From: Paulinella micropora
Taxonomy: Eukaryota > Cercozoa > Imbricatea > Euglyphida
Reading direction: 5' to 3'
DNA: 44,368 bases
Assembly (NCBI GenBank): GCA_009731375.1
Contig: BJOX01000325.1
Coordinates: 233,682 to 278,049, forward strand
The stretch's first letter is position 1. Each line of letters opens with the position of its first letter. A model generated the notes under the pieces. That model saw only the letters and a list, made by a program, of their open reading frames with translations, was not told the origin of the DNA and did not search any database. A program made the translations under genes and the position numbers. Below, piece after piece: positions 35,853 through 44,368 of this stretch.

Positions 35853-35924
35853 GAGTTGTTTATAGATGTATCTCAAATCTCGGTAGCTGATCCTGGGAGC
35901 CTTCGTGCCTTTCGACCTAACAAG
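35853..35924 (+). CDS. Gene B exon (ELFIDVSQISVADPGSLRAF…)
   Basis: A plus-strand exon of 72 nt, phase 0 at both ends. The acceptor is AACTGTTAATTAG and the donor is AACAAG followed by GTATAT. The peptide begins ELFIDVSQISVADPG and ends SLRAFRPNK. A 5'-edge copy (QLFIDV) is upstream. A 3'-edge copy (AFRPHK, 36743-36760) is downstream. Across the two copies six of the eight differing codons are silent. Confidence 0.75.
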
Positions 35925-36310
35925 GTATATCACATAATAATAACAACAACAACAAGGACAAGGACAAGGACAAGGACAACAACAACAAGGACAACAATGA
36001 CAACAACGACGACAACGACGACAACATCATCAATAACAACAACAACAACAACAACAACAAGAACAACAACAAGAACAAGAACAGCAACAGCAGCAGCAGC
36101 AACAACAACAACAGCAACAACAAAAACAACAACAACAACAACAACAAGGACAACAACAAGGACAACAACAACGACGACGACGACAACAAGAACAACAACA
36201 ACAACAACAACAACAACAAGAACAACAAAAACAAAAACAACAACAAAAACAACAACAAGGACAACAAGGACAACAAGGACAACACAACAACAACAACAAA
36301 ACAAAAACAA

Positions 36311-36355
<45 letters not shown>

Positions 36356-36465
36356 GGACAGCAAGGACAGGACAACAACAACAACGACGACATCATCATC
36401 ATCAACAACAACAACAACAACAACAACGACAACAACGACAACAACGACAACAACAAGAACAAGAA

Positions 36466-36497
<32 letters not shown>

Positions 36498-36670
36498 ACA
36501 ACAGCAACAGCAACAAAAACAACAACAGCAACAACAATAACCAACAACAACAACAACAACAACAGCAATAACAACAACAACAACAACAGCAATAACAGCA
36601 ATAACAGCAATAACAACAACAACAACAACAACAACAACAATAACAACAACAACAACAATAACAACAACAA

Positions 36671-36706
<36 letters not shown>

Positions 36707-36830
36707 GAGCAACAACAACAACAACAACAACAACAACAAAGCGCATTCCGCCCTCACAAAGTATCTATCTATCTATCTATATATCTATCTATCTTTTGAA
36801 ATGGGTGCCATCTGTCGACAGACAGAGAAT
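35925..36830. repeat. (AAC)n array with a 3'-edge exon copy
   Basis: About 800 bp of AAC with AGG, AGC, ACG and ATC variants. At 36743-36760 it contains GCATTCCGCCCTCACAAA followed by GTATCTATC, a copy of the end of exon 35853-35924. A short TATC tract and a 50-bp unique stretch follow. Confidence 0.87.
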
Positions 36831-37761
36831 TAGGGGATGGTGTGGGTGTGCTGGGCCCGTGGTGGGGTGCCTTATGTGTGCCTAGCCATACGCCTATAAG
36901 TCACATGCCGAAATAGCGACGGGAAGCACAATCCTGTTCCCTCAGGGTGCCCTTTCTCGCTTGTTGAGCCCGGAATAAAACCCACAGTGCTCTGTCGGTT
37001 TATACTAGACTGTCGAACAGTCTCGAAACTCCATCTGCTTACTGGGTCCTCTGTAATGGAGGTGGGAGCTCGTTCTGCAAGGGGCGCTTATGGAACGAGC
37101 CCTGGCCCCGCCTGGTACTAGGGAGGTTTGGTATCGCCTGTATCAGTCCCTTCCGTGCAAACATCACGGCTTAGCTGGGCATCGGGTTAATACTTTACCC
37201 ACAGACTTCCTTGGTTGACGAAATCAGAAGCTCCTTTTTTCTGACATTAATGGATATCTCATCAGTTGATCTCATCACTTACTCCACGGAGCGAACCAAG
37301 GCCACTTGAGGTGTCACTGACCCTCCGCCACTTTAGGGGATGGTGTGGGTGTGCTGGGCCCGTGGTGGGGTGCCTTATGTGTGCCTAGCCATACGCCTAT
37401 AAGTCACATGCCGAAATAGCGACGGGAAGCACAATCCTGTTCCCTCAGGGTGCCCTTTCTCGCTTGTTGAGCCCGGAATAAAACCCACAGTGCTCTGTCG
37501 GTTTATACTAGACTGTCGAACAGTCTCGAAACTCCATCTGCTTACTGGGTCCTCTGTAATGGAGGTGGGAGCTCGTTCTGCAAGGGGCGCTTATGGAACG
37601 AGCCCTGGCCCCGCCTGGTATTAGGGAGGTTTTGTATCGCCTGTATCAGTCCCTTCCGTGCAAACATCACGGCTTAGCTGGGCATCGGGTTAATACTTTA
37701 CCCACAGACTTCCTTGGTTGACGAAATCAGAAGCTCCTTTTTTCTGACATTAGTCGATATC

Positions 37762-37762
<1 letters not shown>
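36831..37762 (+). mobile_element. Family X, two nearly identical copies in a 503-bp direct repeat
   Basis: The longest family X copies in the window. Unit 1 begins at 36831 and unit 2 at 37334, both with TAGGGGATGGTGTGGGTGTG. They share about 425 bp with only a few differences (GGTACTAGG/GGTATTAGG, GGTTTGG/GGTTTTG). Unit 1 diverges after CTGACATTAATGGATATCTC into ~80 bp of unique sequence. Unit 2 ends TAGTCGATATCTTAT followed by (CTAT)n. Each contains a perfect 7-bp-stem hairpin AGACTGTCGAACAGTCT (37007-37023 and 37510-37526). No tRNA promoter boxes, and reading frames are not conserved between copies, so it is probably a non-coding retroposon. Confidence 0.7.
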
Positions 37763-37851
<89 letters not shown>

Positions 37852-37872
37852 GTCTGTCTCTCTATCTGTCTC

Positions 37873-37916
<44 letters not shown>

Positions 37917-37935
37917 CCTATCTCCTACCTATCTC

Positions 37936-38005
<70 letters not shown>

Positions 38006-38069
38006 CTCTCTCTCTCTCTATCGCTCTCTCTCTCTCTCTATCGCTCTCTCTCTCTCTCTCTCTCTCTCG

Positions 38070-38107
<38 letters not shown>

Positions 38108-38504
38108 ATCTCTCTATCTATCTATCTATCTATATATCTATCTATCTATATCTATCTCTCTCTCTCTCTCTCCTCCACCCCTTCCNNNNNNNNNNACACA
38201 CACACACACACACACACACACAACATAACACACACACACACATAAACTTCTATGCATCTTGCCCAGATTCATGTATTACATACATACATACATACATGCA
38301 TGCATACATACATACATGCATACATGCATACATACATACATACATACATACATACATACATACATACATACATACATACATACATACATAGATACATCGT
38401 GGAGCGAAGCCTAAATTACAGAACATACATCCATCCATCCATACATACATACATACATACATACATGACCTGAGGGATTCCTGCGGCTCATAAATTATAC
38501 ACAT
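37763..38504. repeat. (TATC)/(CT)/(CA)/(ACAT) arrays with diverged exon fragments
   Basis: TATC, CT and CA tracts with a 10-N gap at 38186-38195. Three islands (TTGCCCAGATTCATG at 38262, GTGGAGCGAAGCCTAAAT at 38399, GAGGGATTCCTGCGGCTCAT at 38470) each resemble parts of exon 39574-39624 and are probably decayed 5'-side copies. Confidence 0.7.
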
Positions 38505-38539
<35 letters not shown>

Positions 38540-38644
38540 GCTTGCTTACTCACTTACTTAATCGCTTACATACTTACTTGCTTACTTACTTACTTACTAA
38601 CTTACTTGCTTGCTTGCTTACTTACGTACTTACTTACATACTTG

Positions 38645-38675
<31 letters not shown>

Positions 38676-38767
38676 GCTTGCTTACTTACTTACTTACTTA
38701 CTTGCTTGCTTGCTTACTCACTTACTTACTCACTTACTCACTCACACACTCACTCACTCACTCACTC

Positions 38768-38807
<40 letters not shown>

Positions 38808-38824
38808 TCTTACATACTCGCTTG

Positions 38825-38863
<39 letters not shown>

Positions 38864-38864
38864 G

Positions 38865-38923
<59 letters not shown>

Positions 38924-38928
38924 CCTTC

Positions 38929-38983
<55 letters not shown>

Positions 38984-39011
38984 GTTTGCTTGCTTACTTA
39001 CTCACTTACTC

Positions 39012-39054
<43 letters not shown>

Positions 39055-39086
39055 CACTTACTCACTTACTCACTCACTCACTCACG

Positions 39087-39126
<40 letters not shown>

Positions 39127-39172
39127 CACTCACTTACTTACTTACTTACCTACTTCCTTCCTTCCTTCCTTC

Positions 39173-39214
<42 letters not shown>

Positions 39215-39240
39215 CACTTACTCACTCACTTTCTTGCTTG

Positions 39241-39271
<31 letters not shown>

Positions 39272-39450
39272 GCTTCCTTACTTCCTTCCTTCTTTACTTA
39301 CTTACTTACTTACTTGCTTACTTACTTACTTACTCACTCACTCACTCACTCACTCACTTACTTACTTACTTACGTACTTACTTACTTATTTACTTACTTA
39401 CTTACTTCCTTACTTCCTTACTTCCTTCCTTCCTTACTTACGTACTTACG

Positions 39451-39495
<45 letters not shown>

Positions 39496-39573
39496 CCTTC
39501 CTTACTTCCTTCCTTCCTTCCTTCCTTCCTTACTTACTTACTTACTTACTTACTTACTCACTTACTTGCCCAG
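38505..39573. repeat. (TTAC)n array
   Basis: About 1.05 kb of TTAC with TTGC, TCAC and TTCC variants. The plus strand has no stop codons (LLTY frames). It runs directly into the acceptor CTTACTTGCCCAG. Confidence 0.93.
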
Positions 39574-39624
39574 GTGGCGATTGAGTGCAAGCCCAAGGGA
39601 TTCATGCGGTACATCTTGCTGAAG
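39574..39624 (+). CDS. Gene B exon (VAIECKPKGFMRYILLK)
   Basis: A plus-strand exon of 51 nt, phase 0 at both ends. The acceptor is CTTACTTGCCCAG and the donor is CTGAAG followed by GTAGGTGCG. The peptide is VAIECKPKGFMRYILLK. A 3'-edge copy at 39722-39744 reads LMRYILRK followed by GTAGGTGCG, with ~25 bp of matching intron. Confidence 0.72.
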
Positions 39625-40265
39625 GTAGGTGCGAACGCAAACAGCTACACTTCTTCTCCTCTTTCTCCTTCTCCTCTTTCTCCTCCTTCTCTTTCTCCTC
39701 CTCCTCCTTCTCCTCCTCCTCCTCATGCGGTATATCTTGCGCAAGGTAGGTGCGCTCGCGAACACACAGCTGCACTTCTCCTCCTTCTCCTCTTCCTCCT
39801 TCTCCTCCTCCTCCTTCTTTTCTTCTTCCTTCTTCTTCTTCTTCTTCTTCTTCTTCTTCTTCTTCTTCTTCTTCTTCTCCTTCTTTTTCGTCTTCTTCTT
39901 TTTCGTCTTCTTCTTTTTCTTCTTCTTCTTCTTCTTCTTCTTTCTTCCTTCTTCTTCTTTCTTCCTTCTTCTTCTTCTTCTTCTTCTTCTTCTTCTTCTT
40001 CTTCTTCTCCTTCTCCTTCTTCTCCTTCTCCTTCTCCTTCTTCTCCTTCTCCTTCTTCTCCTTCTCCTTCTCCTTCTCCTTCTCCTTCTCCTCCTTCTCC
40101 TCCTCCTCCTTCTCCTTCTCCTTCTCCTTCTTCTCCTTCTCCTTCTCCTTCTCCTTCTCTTCTCCGCCTCCTTCTCCTTCTCCTTCTTCTTCTTCTTCTT
40201 CTTCTTCTTCTTCTTCTTCTTCCTTCTTCTTCCTTCTTCTTCCTTCTTCTTCTTTCTTCTTCCTT

Positions 40266-40296
<31 letters not shown>

Positions 40297-40701
40297 TCCC
40301 TCTCCTTCTTCTTCTTCTTCTTCTCCTTCTCCTTCTTCTCCTTCTCCTTCTTCTCCTTCTCCTTCTCCTTCTCCTCCTCCTCCTTCTCCTCCTTCTCCTT
40401 CTCCTCCTTTCCTTCTCCTTCTCCTTCTCCTCCTTTCCTTCTCCTTCTCCTTCTCCTTCTTCTCCTTCTCCTTCTCCTTCTCCTCCTCCTTCTCCTTCTC
40501 CTTCTCCTTCTCCTCCTTCTCCTTCTCCTTCTCCTTCTCCTTCTCCTTCTCCTTCTTCTCCTTCTCCTTCTCCTTCTCCTTCTTCTTCTCCTTCTTCTTC
40601 TTCTTCTTCTTCTTCTTCTTCTTCTTCTTCTTCTTCTCCTCCTCCTTCTCCTTTTCCTTTTCCTTCTTCTTCTTCTTCTTCTTCTTCTTCTTCTTCTTCT
40701 T

Positions 40702-40732
<31 letters not shown>

Positions 40733-40928
40733 TCCCTCTCCTCCTCCTCCTCCTCCTCCTTCTCCTACTCCTCCGCCTCGCCCTCCTCGCCCTCCTCCTT
40801 CTCCTCCTCCTCATCCCCCTCCCCCTCCTCCTTCTCCTCCTCCTCCCTCTCTGTTTCTTCCACATCCTCATTCTCCTCCTCGTTCTCCTTCTTCTTTCTT
40901 GTCTGCTCCATGTCTGTGTCTATGATAG
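39625..40928. repeat. (CTT)/(CTC)n array with one 3'-edge exon copy
   Basis: About 1.3 kb of CTT, CTC and CCTTCT repeats, nearly all pyrimidine on the plus strand. It includes the exon-end copy at 39722-39744. It serves as a very long polypyrimidine tract before the next acceptor and could form triplex (H-DNA) structure. Confidence 0.93.
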
Positions 40929-40997
40929 ATCTATCTGAAGGATCTTGCGGACACACTACAACTCCTGACAGCCATTGGCGGCGACAAAGGAGAAAAC
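40929..40997 (+). CDS. Gene B exon (IYLKDLADTLQLLTAIGG…)
   Basis: A plus-strand exon of 69 nt, phase 0 at both ends. The acceptor is TCTGTGTCTATGATAG and the donor is GAAAAC followed by GTCAGTAAC. The peptide begins IYLKDLADTLQLLTAI and ends GGDKGEN, mostly helical. Five 3'-edge copies follow. Confidence 0.75.
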
Positions 40998-41699
40998 GTC
41001 AGTAACCATACTAATAGTAATTGTAATAATAGCACATATACTAATAATAATTCTAATAATAATACTAATATTGATTACAATTATAACAGCTCCTGACAGC
41101 TATTGGCGGCGACAAAGGAGAAAACGTCAGTAATCATACTAATAATAATAACACTAAAAATAATACTTATAATACTACTTATAATAATACTAATATTGAT
41201 TACAATAATTACAGCTCCTGACAGACATTGACGGCGACAAAGGAGAAAACGTCCGTAACCATAACTAATAATAATACTAATAATAAATTATAACACTAAT
41301 GATAATAGCACTAATGATAATACTAATAATAATTACAATAATTACACACTACAGCTCCTGACAGCCATTGGCGGCGACAAAGGAGAAAACGTCAGTAACC
41401 ATAGTAATAATAATACTAATAATAATACTAATCATAAACTAATAATAATACTAATAATAATACTAGTATCACTAGTAATAATATTTACAATAACTACAGC
41501 TCCTGACAGCCAGTGGCGGCGACAAAGGAGAAAACGCCAGTAACCATATACTAATAATAATACTAATAATAATACTAATAATAATACTAGTATATCACTA
41601 CTAATAACAATTACACACTACAGCTCCTGACAGCGATTGGCGGCGACAAAGGAGAAAACGTCAGTAATCATACTAATAATAATTCTAATAATAGCACTG

Positions 41700-41764
<65 letters not shown>
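40998..41764. repeat. (TAA)-rich array with five 3'-edge exon copies, ~130-bp period
   Basis: Copies begin at about 41090, 41215, 41352, 41497 and 41619. Each reads CTCCTGACAGCCATTGGCGG and CGACAAAGGAGAAAAC followed by GTCAGT, GTCCGT or GCCAGT. In the parent the preceding bases are ACACACTACAA. In the copies this has become ACTACAG or TTACAG, so every copy is a 36-nt block with both an acceptor-like and a donor-like end and a length divisible by three (LLTAIGGDKGEN). Confidence 0.88.
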
Positions 41765-41765
<1 letters not shown>

Positions 41766-42033
41766 GTGCTTCTCTGTCAATGGCTGATGCATTTCTGCAC
41801 ATGCGCCTCCATCGTCTCACCCGTGAGGGGAGTACGAAGAATTGACGATAAGCTCTAATGACACCCCCGCAAGGGCAGTTCCAACACTTCCAGACGGGCC
41901 GGTATGTTCAATGAAAATACTGGTCCAGAAATAGACCGGTATGTTCAATGAAAATACTGGTGGCACCGACGGGAATCGAACTGGCGACAGGGCCCAGATG
42001 GTAGAACTTGACCACTGGGCTATCACGGTGTCC
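41765..42033 (-). mobile_element. tRNA-derived SINE, copy 3
   Basis: A minus-strand copy nearly identical to 7538-7806 and 34 kb away from it, with the same box A/box B head and (ATT)n tail. It lies antisense in a gene B intron. Confidence 0.8.
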
Positions 42034-42111
<78 letters not shown>

Positions 42112-42590
42112 TTTCTAATGATGATAATGACTCCCCACTTAGCCATATCCACATACATACATACGTACATACATACATACATACATATATACATGCATAC
42201 ATACATGTAATAATGCTAACAATATTTCTAATAATACATACATACATACATACATACATACATACATGCATGCATGTAATAATAATAAGAGCTCCTAATA
42301 ATATTTCTAATAATAATAATTCCACACTTAGCCATATACATACATACACACATAAAATGATACATACATACAGACACACATACATGCATGTAATAATACT
42401 ACTAATAATTCTAATAATAATAATAATTCCACACAGCGATATCCACATACATACATACATACATACATACATACATACATACATACACACATACATACAC
42501 ACACACACACACACACATACACACACACACACACATACATACATACATACATGCATACATGCATACATGCATATGTACTTACTTGTGTAG
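42034..42590. repeat. (TAA)/(ACAT) array with a diverged compound unit
   Basis: TAA to 42110, then ACAT tracts broken by a recurrent island (AATATTTCTAATAATAATAA and TCCACACTTAGCCATAT) at about 42109, 42222 (partial), 42298 and 42412. Whether this is an exon-edge unit is unclear. Confidence 0.8.
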
Positions 42591-42631
42591 GTTAAATCGC
42601 ATTCAATCAGTTCTGTGCTGCACACGCCCCA

Positions 42632-42632
<1 letters not shown>
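42591..42632 (+). CDS. Candidate gene B exon (VKSHSISSVLHTPQ)
   Basis: A plus-strand exon of 42 nt, phase 0 at both ends. The acceptor is ACTTACTTGTGTAG. The donor would be CCCCAG followed by GCATCT (GC type). The peptide is VKSHSISSVLHTPQ. No edge copies. Phase fits but the exon is short. Confidence 0.45.
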
Positions 42633-42711
<79 letters not shown>

Positions 42712-42786
42712 TCCCTCCCACCCTCTCTCTCTCTCTCTCTCTCTCTCATATCTACCTTATCTTTCTCTCTCTTGTTGTGAATATAG
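42633..42786. repeat. (CT)n array
   Basis: A CT dinucleotide run with a CCCTCCCTCCCACCC interruption, ending in the acceptor TTGTTGTGAATATAG. It serves as a polypyrimidine tract. Confidence 0.92.
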
Positions 42787-42849
42787 CTCCTGCCATTCTA
42801 CTCCCCGCTCCTTCGTCGTGTCTGCAGTTTCGTAGAGAATGCATATACG
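42787..42849 (+). CDS. Gene B exon (LLPFYSPLLRRVCSFVENAY…)
   Basis: The plus-strand acceptor is TTGTTGTGAATATAG. The peptide begins LLPFYSPLLRRVCSF and continues VENAYT. The donor chosen is ATACG followed by GTCCGC, phase 0, like the weak CG/GTCC donor at 31272. The frame actually stays open to TAG at 43063, through the foldback element, so a longer exon (to ~91 codons) cannot be excluded. Confidence 0.5.
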
Positions 42850-42884
42850 GTCCGCTTGTCCTCTTCTTGTCCTTCAGAGCCATA

Positions 42885-43000
42885 CTACACCACCCAGAAT
42901 TCCGGGCTTCTGGGGCCACTTTCTGGGTTTTTGCTTCCTGAAAAGCCTGGCCTGTGGTGGCCGTTTTCACACCCAGAACCCGGAAATCTGGGTGGTGTAG
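42885..43000. mobile_element. 116-bp foldback element with 22-bp terminal inverted repeats
   Basis: The left terminus CTACACCACCCAGAATTCCG(GG) and the right terminus CCCGGAAATCTGGGTGGTGT(AG) are inverted repeats with one mismatch over 22 bp. Inner parts also pair (GGCCAC with GTGGCC). No target duplication is evident. A small MITE or foldback element. Confidence 0.65.
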
Positions 43001-43661
43001 AACGGACCCGAATCGCTTCTTTTCCTTTGTCCCTATATCTGTATATTATCCTTCTCCTGGACTAGGCGACCGTTTACCTAACAGATTCTCTTTCCACATT
43101 AAACATATATACTAAAAATACATATAATATTTAAGGGCACTTCTGACTATATATATATATATATATATATATCTATATATATATATATGTATAGTATTTA
43201 ATCTTTCTTGCCTTGTCCTTCTCCTTGATCAGATGACCATGTACCTACATATTTTCTTTCCAGATCATACACATATACTAAAAATACATGCATACATACA
43301 TATATATAAATATAAAATAAGGGCACTTTTGTATATATATAAGGAAAAGTGAAAATTTTCGGCCAGGCATCCCGCAAGAACGGTACATTTGTTATTCAAA
43401 GTTGTGAAGAACTTCGACCAGCCCGTAATTACGGTACATTTGTTGTCCACCAATAAAAGTGTAGCCCAAAATTTCCAGTATTTACGGTTGGCCGACAGAT
43501 AAGGTGGCCAAAATTTTTCACCAGACCTTATCGTGGTCAACTTTTCTTCTTGATCGGATGACCACGTTCCTAAAGATTTCTCTGTCACGCCATACATACC
43601 CACTAAAAATACATGGGGCACTTTTGTAGACTGCGCATCTTGTTCTTCTCCTCTCTCTCTC

Positions 43662-43703
<42 letters not shown>

Positions 43704-43722
43704 TGTCCTTCTTCTTCGTTAG
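43001..43722. repeat. Intron with three decayed 5'-edge exon copies
   Basis: Unlike other introns, much of this is non-repetitive. Copies of the start of exon 43723-43758 occur at 43066 (after CTGGACTAG; ATVYLTDS), 43233 (after TTGATCAG; MTMYLHIFF) and 43558 (after TTGATCGG, acceptor lost; MTTFLKIS). Each is followed by ACTAAAAATACAT and GGGCACTT, a conserved downstream block. Between copies two and three, 43346-43525 has a direct repeat (CGGTACATTTGTT) and imperfect inverted ends (GTGAAAATTTTCGGCC). Confidence 0.6.
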
Positions 43723-43758
43723 GTGACCATTTATCTGGGGCTTTTCTTTCACGTGTTG
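43723..43758 (+). CDS. Gene B exon (VTIYLGLFFHVL)
   Basis: A plus-strand exon of 36 nt, phase 0 at both ends. The acceptor is CTTCTTCTTCGTTAG and the donor is GTGTTG followed by GTATCTTCTTC. The peptide VTIYLGLFFHVL is hydrophobic, possibly part of a membrane helix. It is the last of four related units and the only one with both splice sites intact. Confidence 0.55.
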
Positions 43759-44368
43759 GTATCTTCTTCTTCTTCTTCTTCTTCTTCTTCTTCTTCTTCT
43801 TCTTCTTCTTCTCCTCCTCCTCCTCCTCCTCCTCCTCCTTCTTCTTCTTCTTCTTCTTCTCCTCCTCCTCCTCCTCATTCTCCTCCTCATCCTCCTCCTC
43901 CTCCTCATTCTTCTTCTTCTTCTTCTTCTTCTTCTTCTTCTTCTTCTTCTTCTTCTTCTTCTCATCCTCCTTCTCCTTCTCTTTCTCCTCCTTCTCCTCC
44001 TCCTCCTCCTCCTCCTCCTCCTCCTCCTCCTTCTTCTTCTTCTTCTTCTTCTTCTTCTCCTTCTTCTTCTCATCCTCCTTCTCCTTCTCTTTCTCCTCCT
44101 TCTCCTCCTCCTTCTTCTTCTTCTTCTTCTTCTTCTTCTTCTTCTTCTTCTTCTTCTTCTTCTTCTTCTTCTTCTTCTTCTTCTCTTTCTCCTCCTCCTG
44201 CTTCTTCTCCTTCTTTTTCTTCTTCTTCTTCTTCTCCTCCTCCTCCTCCTCCTCCTCCTTCTCCTTCTTCTTCTTCTTCTTCTTCTCCTCCTCCTTCTCC
44301 TCCTCCTCCTCCTTCTTCTTCTTCTTCTTCTTCTTCTTCTTCTTCTTCTTCTTCTTCTTCTTCTTCTT
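43759..44368. repeat. (CTT)/(CTC)n array to the right edge
   Basis: About 600 bp of pyrimidine trinucleotides, with a larger duplicated block (TCTCATCCTCCTTCTCCTTC at ~43960 and ~44067). No islands. Arginine-rich frames on the minus strand are artefacts of (GAG)n/(AAG)n. Confidence 0.93.

Noticed and set aside
33057-37762. Family X as a protein-coding gene (frames such as [17 protein letters not shown])
   Set aside because: Single-base differences between copies shift the frame (CTTGG versus CTGG), and no frame is conserved across copies.

Overview
This is a gap-containing eukaryotic genomic window made mostly of microsatellite arrays: (TATC)n, (ACAT)n, (TAA)n, (AAC)n, (AACAT)n, (TTAC)n, (CTT)n, (GA)n and others. 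Short islands of ordinary sequence lie between them. Almost all long open frames (runs of LSIY, YIHT, MYVC, LCYV, VVV and similar) are translated microsatellites, not proteins. The lineage is unresolved. GT-AG introns, very short exons, a tRNA-derived SINE and elements with microsatellite tails all say eukaryote. I cannot choose between a repeat-rich invertebrate and a repeat-rich protist or alga.

Reading the islands for splice sites and codon phase gives two divergently transcribed, intron-rich partial genes. Gene A runs on the minus strand from about 26.8 kb down to the left edge. Its recognisable exons are 40 to 100 nt long. The best-supported chain is 26715-26789, (missing exon), 23230-23273, 22431-22480, 21978-22018, 20759-20821, 16857-16957, 16435-16487, 14744-14801, 13962-14028, 13330-13370, 12257-12331, (one or more uncertain exons), 10673-10745, (missing exon), 6872-6947, 4465-4521, 3184-3252, 2218-2272, 1745-1807 and 535 downward. 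Intron phases agree at every junction where no exon is missing. The middle part looks like degenerate ankyrin repeats ([26 protein letters not shown]). The left-edge exon is basic and then poly-serine. Gene B runs on the plus strand from about 30.9 kb to the right edge: 30895-30923, 31170-31272, 32227-32293, 34256-34336, 35853-35924, 39574-39624, 40929-40997, 42591-42632, 42787-42849 and 43723-43758, also with consistent phases. I recognise no family for gene B.

The most unusual property is a rule that almost every exon obeys. Upstream of the exon lie one to ten truncated copies of its 5' edge, each with its own splice acceptor and each running into microsatellite. Downstream lie copies of its 3' edge, each with its own donor. 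The edge copies often differ from the parent exon at third codon positions more than chance would suggest. Donor-side microsatellites are frequently in register with the donor itself (GTATGTATG, GTAGGTAGG, GTAAGTAAG).

Mobile sequences occupy the introns. There is a tRNA-derived SINE with an (ATT)n tail (three copies). Two 5'-truncated families, called X and Y here, share the tail CGAYATCTCAT(CTAT)n. There is an inverted-repeat element at 2.3-2.7 kb and a small foldback element at 42.9 kb. Four large assembly gaps (11.0, 23.7, 24.9 and 29.0 kb) probably hide the missing exons.
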